From: an uncultured Clostridia bacterium
Lineage (GTDB): Bacteria > Bacillota > Clostridia > UMGS1810
NCBI GenBank assembly: GCA_934500705.1
Contig: CAKSTI010000018.1
Span: 1-53,527 of the forward strand
DNA length: 53,527 nt
Direction of reading: 5' to 3'
The stretch's first letter is position 1. The number at the start of each line of letters is the position of its first letter. Shown one piece after another: positions 25,793 through 33,732 of this stretch. The notes below the pieces were generated by a model. It was given only the letters and a program-made list of their open reading frames with translations. It ran no database searches and had not been told where the DNA came from. Both the position numbers and the translations under genes were made by a program.

Positions 25793-26374
25793 TTGAAAAT
25801 TGCTCTTGGGACAGTTGTAATAATATTTGCCGTGCTGTTTTTGTTAAAACTGCGCATTGGGTACGAGTACGTCAAAAACGGGGGCGAAAAGGGTCGGTTT
25901 GATATGTTTATTCTGCTTTTCGGCAAGCGCATTAAACTGCCCGAAGGCAAAAAAGGCAAAGACGGCAAGAAAAAAGAAAAACGGGAAAAGCCCGATATTC
26001 CCCTTTACGAAAAGGTACGGAGTGCGTCACGGACTCTTGCCGCCCTGTCGAGGGCATACGGCACGACAAGAGAATACCTGAGAAAGCGTCTTGTGTTTAA
26101 AAAAACCGAGGTGTACTTGAAGTTCGGCACGGGCGACGCCGCAACAACGGGAATTGTAACCGGTGCGCTGTGGTCGCTTTTGTATCAGGGACTGGGATTT
26201 CTCAGCTGTGTGGGAACTGTGGACGCTCACGACTTTGACGTTGTACCGGTGTATAATGCAAAGGGATTTTGCATAAGGGTTACGGGAATAATTTCATTCA
26301 GATTGATAAATATTATTACGGCAGGAATTAAATTTTACAGAGCGTTTAAAAAAGTTATGAAAAACAAATTATAA
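25793..26374 (+). CDS. DUF2953 family membrane-anchored protein
   Basis: The 193-residue protein has one N-terminal transmembrane segment (about residues 3-20), a Lys-rich stretch near 50-75 and a C-terminal domain with VYLKFGTGDAATTGIVTGALWSLLY, typical of DUF2953. The function is unknown, but the family is found in spore formers next to scpB and ytfJ, as here, suggesting a sporulation-related role. The start is TTG at 25793, directly after AGGAGGA and four bases after the scpB stop. The open frame extends upstream into scpB without a ribosome site. Confidence 0.8.
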   Translation: MKIALGTVVIIFAVLFLLKLRIGYEYVKNGGEKGRFDMFILLFGKRIKLPEGKKGKDGKKKEKREKPDIPLYEKVRSASRTLAALSRAYGTTREYLRKRLVFKKTEVYLKFGTGDAATTGIVTGALWSLLYQGLGFLSCVGTVDAHDFDVVPVYNAKGFCIRVTGIISFRLINIITAGIKFYRAFKKVMKNKL

Positions 26375-26391
26375 TAAAGGCGGCGATATTT

Positions 26392-26829
26392 ATGGAAAAC
26401 AAACACCCGATTGAAGGTCTGATGAACGGTGCAATGGAACACATAAGACAGCTTGTGGACGTAAACACGATTGTGGGAAATCCCATCACCACACCCGACG
26501 GCACAACGGTAATACCGATTTCAAAGGTTGCATTCGGCTTTGGAGCCGGCGGAAGTGAATTTAATGCAAAACCCAAGGAAAACGGCGACAACGCAATGTT
26601 CGGCGGCGGCAGCGGCGGCGGAGTGAGCATTACGCCCATTGCCTTTCTCACGGTAAACAGCGAGCAAATCAAACTTTTGCCCGTAAAATCTGCGTCAACA
26701 ACGGCGGACAAGCTCATTGACCTGGTGCCGGAGCTGATTAACAAGTTTAACAAAATTGCAAATCAGATTATCGACAAAAAGGCGCAAAAAGAGGACGACA
26801 GCTCCGATGCGGAGGCTATCGAGCTTTAA
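26392..26829 (+). CDS. ytfJ: GerW-family sporulation protein YtfJ
   Basis: This 145-residue protein is a clear YtfJ/GerW member: HPIEGLMNGAMEHIRQLVDVNTIVG at the N-terminus, ISKVAFGFGAGGSEF, a Gly-rich loop (about residues 75-85) and ITPIAFLTV. In Bacillus the homologue is a forespore-expressed protein needed for normal germination. It is the last gene of the scpA-scpB-DUF2953-ytfJ run. Only 25 bp separate it from the promoter of the glycine riboswitch, and no strong terminator is visible between them beyond a T run at 26840-26846. Confidence 0.93.
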   Translation: MENKHPIEGLMNGAMEHIRQLVDVNTIVGNPITTPDGTTVIPISKVAFGFGAGGSEFNAKPKENGDNAMFGGGSGGGVSITPIAFLTVNSEQIKLLPVKSASTTADKLIDLVPELINKFNKIANQIIDKKAQKEDDSSDAEAIEL

Positions 26830-26854
26830 TTTTCGACTATTTTTTTAAAATCTA

Positions 26855-26883
26855 TTGACAAAATACGCATAGTATGGTAAGAT
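26855..26883 (+). promoter_or_regulatory. Promoter of the glycine riboswitch-symporter unit
   Basis: TTGACA (26855-26860), 17 bp, TAAGAT (26878-26883). A perfect 12-bp inverted repeat, AAAATACGCATA (26860-26871) and TATGCGTATTTT (26886-26897), brackets the -10 element and may be an operator. Confidence 0.8.
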
Positions 26884-26912
26884 ATTATGCGTATTTTCAT
26901 TTATCCTGTGAA

Positions 26913-27076
26913 ACTGTCAGGATTTTACAAACTGACGGTGGAGGAAACTCCGGAGAAGCTCTTAAATGAGCTGCCGAAGGGGCAAGGCATTCGTGCCGAA
27001 ACTCTCAGGCAAAAGGACGGAGCAAGCAGTTTTATCCGTTTGCGGATTTTCTGTATTTTTGCTGTGTCTGCTTTTT
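26913..27076 (+). promoter_or_regulatory. Glycine riboswitch (gcvT type, single aptamer) with expression platform
   Basis: The glycine-aptamer core is unmistakable: GGAGGAAACTCCGGAGA, then GCCGAAGGGGCAA, then GAAACTCTCAGGCAAAAGGAC (about 26939-27018). Only one full aptamer is present; an 8-bp hairpin (26913-26920 with 26932-26939) precedes it, where a remnant helix of a partner aptamer is often found. Downstream, AAGCAG (27024-27029) can pair with CTGCTT (27068-27073) around an ATCCG/CGGAT hairpin, ending in CTTTTT: a likely terminator platform. It controls the following symporter gene; whether glycine turns it on or off is not decided by sequence. Confidence 0.92.
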
Positions 27077-27121
27077 CCGAGGTGAGGAAAATGCAGATAT
27101 TTTATTTTCGGAGGTAAAAAT

Positions 27122-28489
27122 ATGGAAGCACTTCTCAATGTTGTAAGAACGGTAAACTCATACCTTTCAGACTATATTCTCATAGTTCTGCTCATCGGTG
27201 CGGGATTGATGTTCTCATTCAAGACTAAGTTTGTTCAGGTTCGCTGTTTCGGCGAGGGTATGCGCAAAGTTTTCGGTAAGATAAACCTTAACGGCGGCAG
27301 GCAGGAAAGCGGACTAAGTTCTTTCCAGGCACTTTCCACCGCCATTGCGGCACAGGTCGGCACGGGTAACATTGTGGGAGCGTGCGGTGCTATTTTGACA
27401 GGCGGTCCGGGAGCGATTTTCTGGATGTGGTGCATAGCGTTTTTCGGTATGGCTACCATTTACGCCGAGGCTGTTCTCGCTCAGATAACAAGGGTTAAAA
27501 ACAAAGACGGCGAAGTTCTCGGCGGCCCCGTTTACTACATAAAGACAGCGTTTAAGGGCAAGTTTGGCTCTTTCCTTGCAGGATTTTTTGCGGTTGCAAT
27601 TATCCTTGCACTCGGATTTATGGGCTGTATGGTTCAGTCCAACTCAATCGGTGCGGCGTGCAATACGGCTTTCGGTATTCCGTCGTGGGTTGTGGGCATA
27701 ATCATTGCTGCAATCTCCGCATTCGTGTTTCTGGGCGGTATTCAGAGAATTGCGGCAGTTACGGAAAAGCTCGTTCCGATTATGGCGCTCCTCTACATCG
27801 TGGGCGGACTTGCGGTTCTCGTTTTCAGAATTAAGTACGTTCCCGAAACATTCGGTATGATATTCAAATACGCTTTCCGGCCTAACGCTATCATCGGCGG
27901 CGGCATAGGTTATGCGCTTAAAACGGCAATCAGCCAGGGTGTTAAGAGAGGTCTTTTCTCAAACGAGGCAGGTATGGGTTCAACTCCCCACGCCCACGCT
28001 TTGGCAAATGTGGAAAAGCCGCACGACCAGGGCGTTGTTGCTATGATTGGCGTTTTTATAGACACATTTGTGGTTCTCACAATGACGGCGCTTATCGTTA
28101 TATCCACACTTTATGCAGGCGACGGAATACTCGCCTCCGGTGCGGCTGAGGGCGTTGACAAAACCAATATGGCACAGCTTGCATTTTCAAGCGTATTCGG
28201 CAGCGGCGCAGGTAATTCGTTTGTTGCAATCTGCCTTTTGTTCTTTGCATTCTCCACAATTCTCGGCTGGAATATGTTCGGTAAGATTAATGTGGAATAT
28301 CTGTTCGGAAAAAAGGCAACGGCGGTGTACTCGGTCATTGCGGTTGCGTTTATATTCCTCGGTTCCTGCCTTTCCAACGACCTTGTGTGGGAGCTTACTG
28401 ATATGTTTAACCAGTTAATGGTTATCCCCAACGTAATTGCTCTTGTTGCACTCTCCGGTTTGGTTGTAAAGTGCGCAAAGAGAAAGTAA
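27122..28489 (+). CDS. AGCS-family Na+/alanine-glycine symporter
   Basis: This 455-residue membrane protein has about 11 hydrophobic segments and the AGCS signature (FQALSTAIAAQVGTGNIVGACGAI, GGPGAIFWMW, FSNEAGMGSTPHAHA). It imports alanine or glycine with sodium across the cytoplasmic membrane. The glycine riboswitch directly upstream points to glycine as the regulated and probably transported ligand. The start follows GGAGGT. A hairpin terminator lies just after the gene, so it is monocistronic. Confidence 0.93.
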   Translation: MEALLNVVRTVNSYLSDYILIVLLIGAGLMFSFKTKFVQVRCFGEGMRKVFGKINLNGGRQESGLSSFQALSTAIAAQVGTGNIVGACGAILTGGPGAIFWMWCIAFFGMATIYAEAVLAQITRVKNKDGEVLGGPVYYIKTAFKGKFGSFLAGFFAVAIILALGFMGCMVQSNSIGAACNTAFGIPSWVVGIIIAAISAFVFLGGIQRIAAVTEKLVPIMALLYIVGGLAVLVFRIKYVPETFGMIFKYAFRPNAIIGGGIGYALKTAISQGVKRGLFSNEAGMGSTPHAHALANVEKPHDQGVVAMIGVFIDTFVVLTMTALIVISTLYAGDGILASGAAEGVDKTNMAQLAFSSVFGSGAGNSFVAICLLFFAFSTILGWNMFGKINVEYLFGKKATAVYSVIAVAFIFLGSCLSNDLVWELTDMFNQLMVIPNVIALVALSGLVVKCAKRK

Positions 28490-28501
28490 AAACGTTTGCA
28501 C

Positions 28502-28534
28502 AAAGGGCGTGCTCCGATTGTGGGGCACGCCTTT
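28502..28534 (+). terminator. Terminator after the symporter gene
   Basis: AAAGGGCGTGCTCC (28502-28515) pairs with GGGGCACGCCTTT (28522-28534) with minor bulging, followed by T-rich sequence. Confidence 0.8.
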
Positions 28535-28599
28535 CTACATATATTTGACCGAAATTTGACGTTTTTATGTAATAATTTGTCTTTTTTCACTCAACCCCC

Positions 28600-28628
28600 T
28601 TGACTGATGCAGTTTTTTTCTATACAAT
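28600..28628 (+). promoter_or_regulatory. Promoter of hppA
   Basis: TTGACT (28600-28605), 17 bp, TACAAT (28623-28628). The leader of about 50 nt ends with an AAGGAG ribosome site. Confidence 0.8.
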
Positions 28629-28684
28629 ATAGTTAATGTTGTGGCAAAATACAGTATGACATAATTTAAAAAGGAGTGTTGTTA

Positions 28685-30760
28685 ATGCTTGATAACATTG
28701 CACCGTTTTTATCACTTGGAGCCGCCGTTTTGGCGCTGCTTTTTGCCGTTTACCGCTTTTACAGCGTAAAGGCTAAGCCTGAGGGCACGGAGCAGATGCG
28801 GCTCATCAGCTCAAAGATACGCCAAGGAGCAATGGCGTACCTTAAAAGGCAGTACAGAACTGTCGGAGTATTTTTTGTTATAATGTTCATTGTTTTGGTT
28901 ATCCTGTCCGTTTCGGGATTTCTCTCACCGTTTGTACCGTTTGCGTTCTTAACCGGCGGATTTTTCTCCGGACTTTCCGGATTTGTGGGAATGAAAATTG
29001 CAACATATGCAAACTCACGCACGGCAAACGGAGCACGTGAAGGACTTAACAAGGGTCTTAAAATTGCCTTTTCCTCCGGCTCGGTTATGGGTCTTACGGT
29101 TGTGGGACTCGGACTTTTGGACATCAGCGTGTGGTTCATTCTCTTAAAATACGTATTTAAACTCCCCAGCGAAACAGACATCACAACTACAATGCTTACC
29201 TTTGGAATGGGCGCAAGCTCAATGGCCCTCTTTGCAAGAGTCGGCGGCGGTATCTTTACAAAAGCTGCCGACGTTGGCGCAGACCTTGTGGGCAAAGTTG
29301 AGGCAGGCATACCTGAGGACGACCCCAGAAACCCGGCGTGCATAGCCGATAACGTCGGCGACAACGTGGGCGACGTTGCCGGAATGGGCGCAGACCTTTA
29401 TGAGTCATATGTAGGCTCGGTAATCTCGTGCGCAGCACTTGCGGCGTCGGCAGGGCTTGGATTTAAGGGCGTTGTAACGCCTATGCTCATTGCCGCACTC
29501 GGAATAATCGCATCTATTATAGGAACATTTTTCGTAAGCACCAAAGAGGGCGCAGACCAGCTCAAACTCTTAGGCTCGCTCAGACGTGGAACGTACATCA
29601 GCGCAGTTCTGTCGGCAATCGGCAGTGCCGCAGTAATCCTCGGAATGGGTGAAAGCAAGGGTATTCTTACCGCTGTAATTTCCGGTTTGGTTGCCGGCGT
29701 GCTTATAGGATATTTTACTGAATACTACACTTCGGACTCATACAAGCCTACCAAGAAACTTGCGGCATCGTCTGAAACGGGAAGCGCCACGATTATTATT
29801 GACGGCATTGCCCTCGGTATGCTCTCCACGGCAATACCGGTTATTATAATTTCCATCTCCGTGCTTGTCAGCTATTTTGCGGCAGGCGGAAGTGAGAACT
29901 TTGCAATGGGTCTTTACGGCATAGGCATCTCCGCTGTGGGTATGCTCTCAACGCTCGGTATTACCCTTGCAACCGACGCATACGGCCCTGTTGCCGACAA
30001 CGCCGGCGGAATTGCGGAGATGGCAGGTCTTGAACCTGAGGTAAGAGAGAGAACCGATGCGCTCGACTCCCTCGGCAACACAACCGCCGCAACGGGAAAA
30101 GGCTTTGCCATAGGCTCTGCCGCTCTCACGGCGCTTGCGCTGATTGTGTCTTACACAGACAAAGTAAAGGCACTCGGAGGAAGTCTGAACCTCGAAATTA
30201 CAAACACACCCGTCCTTATCGGACTGTTTATCGGAGCAATGCTCCCCTTCCTGTTCTCTGCATACACTATGCAGGCGGTGGGTAGAGCGGCACAGAAAAT
30301 TGTTATTGAAGTTCGCCGTCAGTTCAGAGAAATCAAAGGTCTTATGGGGGGCAAGGCGGAGGCGGATTATGCAAAGTGCGTTGACATCTGCACACGCTCG
30401 TCACTTAAAGAGATGATACTGCCTGCGTCCATCGGAATTGCCGCACCGATTATAGTGGGACTTACACTCGGGCCGAACGGCGTTGTGGGAATGCTCGCCG
30501 GTGCGCTCGTTTCCGGATTTGTGCTTGCAGTTATGATGGCAAACTCCGGCGGCAGCTGGGACAATGCCAAAAAGTACATTGAGTCCGGCAACTTCGGCGG
30601 AAAAGGCTCGGAAAATCACAAAGCGGCGGTTGTCGGCGACACGGTGGGCGACCCGTTTAAGGACACCTCCGGCCCATCGGTAAATATTCTTATAAAGTTA
30701 TTGAGTATGGTTTCAATCGTATTTGCCGCAATAGTGGTCAACTTCCACCTGTTCGGCTAA
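28685..30760 (+). CDS. hppA: Membrane-bound ion-pumping pyrophosphatase (K+-dependent type)
   Basis: The 691-residue protein has about 16 membrane segments and the M-PPase catalytic motifs: the DVGADLVGKVEAGIPEDDPRNPACIADNVGDNVGD region (about residues 195-230), then DNAGGIAEM and the C-terminal VGDTVGDPFKDTSGPSVNILIKL. It couples pyrophosphate hydrolysis to Na+ or H+ export. GNTTAATGKG carries Ala where K+-independent enzymes have Lys, so it should need K+. The pumped ion is not decided here. The ATG at 28685 is eight bases after AAGGAG; an upstream GTG three codons earlier overlaps that site. Confidence 0.94.
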   Translation: MLDNIAPFLSLGAAVLALLFAVYRFYSVKAKPEGTEQMRLISSKIRQGAMAYLKRQYRTVGVFFVIMFIVLVILSVSGFLSPFVPFAFLTGGFFSGLSGFVGMKIATYANSRTANGAREGLNKGLKIAFSSGSVMGLTVVGLGLLDISVWFILLKYVFKLPSETDITTTMLTFGMGASSMALFARVGGGIFTKAADVGADLVGKVEAGIPEDDPRNPACIADNVGDNVGDVAGMGADLYESYVGSVISCAALAASAGLGFKGVVTPMLIAALGIIASIIGTFFVSTKEGADQLKLLGSLRRGTYISAVLSAIGSAAVILGMGESKGILTAVISGLVAGVLIGYFTEYYTSDSYKPTKKLAASSETGSATIIIDGIALGMLSTAIPVIIISISVLVSYFAAGGSENFAMGLYGIGISAVGMLSTLGITLATDAYGPVADNAGGIAEMAGLEPEVRERTDALDSLGNTTAATGKGFAIGSAALTALALIVSYTDKVKALGGSLNLEITNTPVLIGLFIGAMLPFLFSAYTMQAVGRAAQKIVIEVRRQFREIKGLMGGKAEADYAKCVDICTRSSLKEMILPASIGIAAPIIVGLTLGPNGVVGMLAGALVSGFVLAVMMANSGGSWDNAKKYIESGNFGGKGSENHKAAVVGDTVGDPFKDTSGPSVNILIKLLSMVSIVFAAIVVNFHLFG

Positions 30761-30763
30761 AAT

Positions 30764-30798
30764 AAATATCCACCCGCTATATGTGGGTGGATATTTTT
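30764..30798. terminator. Terminator between hppA and araM
   Basis: A perfect 12-bp stem, AAATATCCACCC (30764-30775) with GGGTGGATATTT (30785-30796), followed by Ts. It lies between convergent genes and can serve both. Confidence 0.88.
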
Positions 30799-30828
30799 AC
30801 TTTAAGGCAAATCTAAGACAACGGATAG

Positions 30829-32070
30829 CTAAAACCCACACCGCCTTAACCTCATAAGAGTAAGCCTGTTTCTCACAAGTGGCGAATATTCCTTGATAAT
30901 ACTTTCCTTTTTGCCGTCAACGCCTATGTCGTCAAGCGTTGACTTCATATTAAGCCGTTTATATATTACACTTAAATCCTCAACCGACGGAATTTCCGAT
31001 ATAATTTTTCTTATCCCGTCCATATTTGCCGCTATGTCACTTCCGTGTATTCCGAGCGCCGTATCGTTTTTGTTTTCGTCAATTATGGATTGGCATAATT
31101 TATCGCCGAAAAAGTCCGCAATATATTCATCGTCAATTTTCGGATAGTCCGACCAGGCGATGTCATAATTTTCCGCAACAGCGTGATATTCTCTTGCCGC
31201 AATAAGTGTGCCCACGCCCACCTTTTCGCCGTGGAGCGCATCTGATTTTGCGTTAAGTCCTTTGGGCTGCATCTCTATAAGATGCGAAATATGGTGCTCT
31301 GCTCCCGATGCGCACCGTGAATTGCCGAGGAGCTGCATTGCAATGCCGGAAATCAGCAAACCGTATGTCAGCTTTTCGTATGCGGTAACATCGCCGTCTG
31401 CCAGATTTTGCGCACTTTCCTTTACTGCCTGCACCGCCTGCACAGTCAGATTGTAAATTTTCGTACAGAAATACTCTCCCTTCATAAGCCTGCCGAGTTT
31501 CCATTCCGCAAGGGCAATGTATTTGCCGATTACGTCCCCCACACCGGATTTTGTGAGGTAAAACGGCGCTTTTGAGATAACGTCAAGGTCTGCAACCACA
31601 ATTTTGGGAGCAGATGCAGTAAATGTCTTTTTAAAGCCGTCCCAGGTCATTGCCGCAACCGACGAACAAAATCCGTCCACGCTTGCCGCACTCGGACACG
31701 AAACAAAGGGTATACCCATCTTGTAAGCGCAGTAACGTGTGATGTCGTGCACGGTACCCGAACCCAAGGCTATGAGATAGTCACAGTCGGGCGGCAGTTT
31801 TTTAAGTGTTTCGGCTACGACGTGATTGTCTGCGTGCAGATTTTCGGACGGCAAAACCACCTCGCAGTCGGCAACGGGGCGCAGGCTGCCGAATGCCGAA
31901 TACGTGTTTTCGTCATATATGGCGGCGCAAGAGCCTGCGATGCCATACTTTTCTATGTATGTGCCGATGTTTTTCATACACCCCGGCTCTATTATGCAGA
32001 ACTCAGTTGTCATAGAATGGTCTTTTCCGCAAGTACAAATTCCACTGTATTTTTTGCTGTCTATAATCAT
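30829..32070 (-). CDS. araM: AraM/EgsA-type glycerol-1-phosphate dehydrogenase homologue
   Basis: This 413-residue iron-alcohol-dehydrogenase-like protein belongs to the AraM/EgsA branch. It has a Gly-rich NAD loop ALGSGTVHDI (about residues 101-110), the conserved PSAASVDGF, and metal-binding His/Asp segments SGAEHHISHLIE and ALHGEKVGVG. Bacillus AraM makes sn-glycerol-1-phosphate from dihydroxyacetone phosphate; activity on a sugar derivative is also possible here. It overlaps the end of araD by four bases (ATGA), as in Bacillus where araM lies in the arabinose operon. Expression presumably follows the araD promoter. Confidence 0.85.
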   Translation of the reverse strand: MIIDSKKYSGICTCGKDHSMTTEFCIIEPGCMKNIGTYIEKYGIAGSCAAIYDENTYSAFGSLRPVADCEVVLPSENLHADNHVVAETLKKLPPDCDYLIALGSGTVHDITRYCAYKMGIPFVSCPSAASVDGFCSSVAAMTWDGFKKTFTASAPKIVVADLDVISKAPFYLTKSGVGDVIGKYIALAEWKLGRLMKGEYFCTKIYNLTVQAVQAVKESAQNLADGDVTAYEKLTYGLLISGIAMQLLGNSRCASGAEHHISHLIEMQPKGLNAKSDALHGEKVGVGTLIAAREYHAVAENYDIAWSDYPKIDDEYIADFFGDKLCQSIIDENKNDTALGIHGSDIAANMDGIRKIISEIPSVEDLSVIYKRLNMKSTLDDIGVDGKKESIIKEYSPLVRNRLTLMRLRRCGF

Positions 32071-32765
32071 TTTACTTCCTCCGTTTGTCCGTAATATGCG
32101 CTTTTTCCGTGCTTTCGGGAAAAATGCTTTTCAAGCAGTGCCTTTTGAAATTCAACTTCGCTTTTCATCATAAGGGTATGCCACGCCATCATTGCCGTAT
32201 TTTCCAGAATTACGGCATTTTCCACCGCCTTTTGAGCATTGCCGCCCCAGCAGAAAGGTCCGTGCGAGCAGACGAGCGCCGCAGGGATTTGCCGTGCCGT
32301 TTCGTCGGTAAAAAGCTCCGCTATCGCTTTGCCGGTTTCCCTCTCGTAATCCGAGAGTATTTCCCCCTCCGTTAATTTCCTTGTGCAGGGAATTTCGCCG
32401 AAAAAAGTATCGGCGTGGGTCGTTCCGAGCGGCGGTATCGGCATTGCACACTGGGCAAAAACCGTTGCCCACTTGGAATGTGTATGCACCACCGCCCCCA
32501 CGGACGGAAAGCTCTTGTAAAGCTCAACGTGTGTGGGCGTATCGGACGAGGGGTTCATATCCCCGTCAATTTTTTTGCCGTACGGGTCTAATATAACAAT
32601 ATCCTCTGCACGCATCGTTTCGTACTTAACGCCGGACGGCTTTATGGCTATTATTCCCTCATTTCTGTCAATTTCGGAAACATTGCCCCAGGTGAGCGTA
32701 ACAAGGCCGTGCTCTGCAAGAGCAAGATTTGCCCTCAGCACCCTATCCCTGATTTCCTCAAACAT
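32067..32765 (-). CDS. araD: L-ribulose-5-phosphate 4-epimerase
   Basis: The 232-residue class II aldolase-fold enzyme interconverts L-ribulose-5-phosphate and D-xylulose-5-phosphate. Visible motifs are LTWGNVSEID, KPSGVKYE, SSDTPTHVELYKSF, the zinc ligands in VVHTHSKWATVFAQ, THADTFFGEIPCTR and a later His near the CSHGPFCWG loop. The start follows GGAGAGGAG. No araA or araB gene is seen in the window, so arabinose isomerase and kinase must be elsewhere, or the substrate enters by another route. A divergent DeoR-family gene is the likely regulator. Confidence 0.9.
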   Translation of the reverse strand: MFEEIRDRVLRANLALAEHGLVTLTWGNVSEIDRNEGIIAIKPSGVKYETMRAEDIVILDPYGKKIDGDMNPSSDTPTHVELYKSFPSVGAVVHTHSKWATVFAQCAMPIPPLGTTHADTFFGEIPCTRKLTEGEILSDYERETGKAIAELFTDETARQIPAALVCSHGPFCWGGNAQKAVENAVILENTAMMAWHTLMMKSEVEFQKALLEKHFSRKHGKSAYYGQTEEVK

Positions 32766-32783
32766 ATTTATTCTCCTCTCCTG

Positions 32784-32812
32784 TTGACATTATGTGAGCA
32801 CAACGTTATAAT
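32784..32812 (+). promoter_or_regulatory. Promoter of the DeoR-family gene
   Basis: Consensus TTGACA (32784-32789), 17 bp, TATAAT (32807-32812). The leader (to 32907) contains a palindrome, AATATAT-GGCT-ATATATT (32841-32858), and repeated TGCGC blocks on either side, a plausible DeoR operator. Confidence 0.82.
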
Positions 32813-32813
32813 A

Positions 32814-32842
32814 ATTATATCAATCGGTCATTTTTTGCGCAA
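32814..32842 (-). promoter_or_regulatory. Promoter of araD-araM, face to face with the DeoR promoter
   Basis: On the minus strand TTGCGC (32837-32842), 17 bp, TATAAT (32814-32819). Its -10 is separated from the plus-strand -10 by a single base, so the two polymerase footprints overlap fully. Confidence 0.6.
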
Positions 32843-32907
32843 TATATGGCTATATATTCGGAAAATGCGCACCGAAATTCAAAATTCAGTCAAAAAAGAG
32901 GGATACT

Positions 32908-33642
32908 ATGAGCACAACCGAACGCCAGGACACCATACTTAATTTGCTTGAACAGCACCGCTTTTTAACCGTAAAACGCCTGTCGGAGCTGACATACACC
33001 TCTCCGTCCAGCATAAGACGGGACTTGTCGCATCTGGAAAATTTGTATTTTATAAAGAGGAGCCACGGCGGCGCAAGCATTGCGGACGGTATGAACCACC
33101 CGGCAAACCTTATGAACAGAATGAAAATGAACACATTGGAAAAACGGCGCATTGCCAAAAAGGCGTCACGCTTTCTCGCAGACGGTCAGAGCATATTTTT
33201 AGACAGTTCCACAACCGCCTCGTTTTTGGTGCCGTACATAGCGCATTTCAGCGACATAACACTTTTTACAAACAATATGATTACGGCGGTAAATGCCGCA
33301 AATCTCTCCGTAAACGTGCACTGTCTGGGCGGAAAATGCCTTAACAATTCGGCGGTGCTGTCCGGTGAGGAAACATATGACGCCATAGAGCGTGTCAACG
33401 CAGACATTGTGTTTTTTTCGTCACACTGCATAGACACCGACGGCACAATATCCGACCCCACCGCCGAGGAAAACCACGCCCGAAAGCTGATGCTCAAAAA
33501 CTCCAAACGTACGGTGTTCTTGTGCACGAGCGAAAAGTTTTCCCGACGCTCAACCTACAACCTCACCTCGGCAAACGACATCTATGCCTGTGTGTTTGAC
33601 ACCGAATGGAACAAATTCAAGGGACAATGCAAAGTCCTTTAA
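32908..33642 (+). CDS. DeoR/GlpR-family transcriptional regulator
   Basis: The 244-residue protein has the DeoR N-terminal helix-turn-helix: RQDTILNLLEQHRFLTVKRLSELTYTSPSSIRRDLSHLENL (about residues 6-46), then RSHGGAS. A C-terminal sugar-phosphate-binding domain follows with FLDSSTT and the HCIDTDGTISDPTAEE segment. Such proteins normally repress sugar-catabolic operons and are released by a phosphorylated sugar. It is divergent from araD-araM, whose promoter faces its own, so it is probably their repressor. Its ligand may be L-ribulose- or xylulose-type phosphate, which is inference. Confidence 0.88.
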   Translation: MSTTERQDTILNLLEQHRFLTVKRLSELTYTSPSSIRRDLSHLENLYFIKRSHGGASIADGMNHPANLMNRMKMNTLEKRRIAKKASRFLADGQSIFLDSSTTASFLVPYIAHFSDITLFTNNMITAVNAANLSVNVHCLGGKCLNNSAVLSGEETYDAIERVNADIVFFSSHCIDTDGTISDPTAEENHARKLMLKNSKRTVFLCTSEKFSRRSTYNLTSANDIYACVFDTEWNKFKGQCKVL

Positions 33643-33680
33643 ATGACATAAAATTATATCCCCCATTTTATAATACTCTA

Positions 33681-33710
33681 TTCACAGCCAAATACGCCGT
33701 GTGATAATAT
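33681..33710 (+). promoter_or_regulatory. Possible promoter of the GH42-like gene
   Basis: TTCACA (33681-33686), 18 bp, TAATAT (33705-33710), followed by GGGAGG at 33720-33725. It is weaker than most promoters in this window. Confidence 0.45.
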
Positions 33711-33732
33711 ATAATCATTGGGAGGTATTGCT

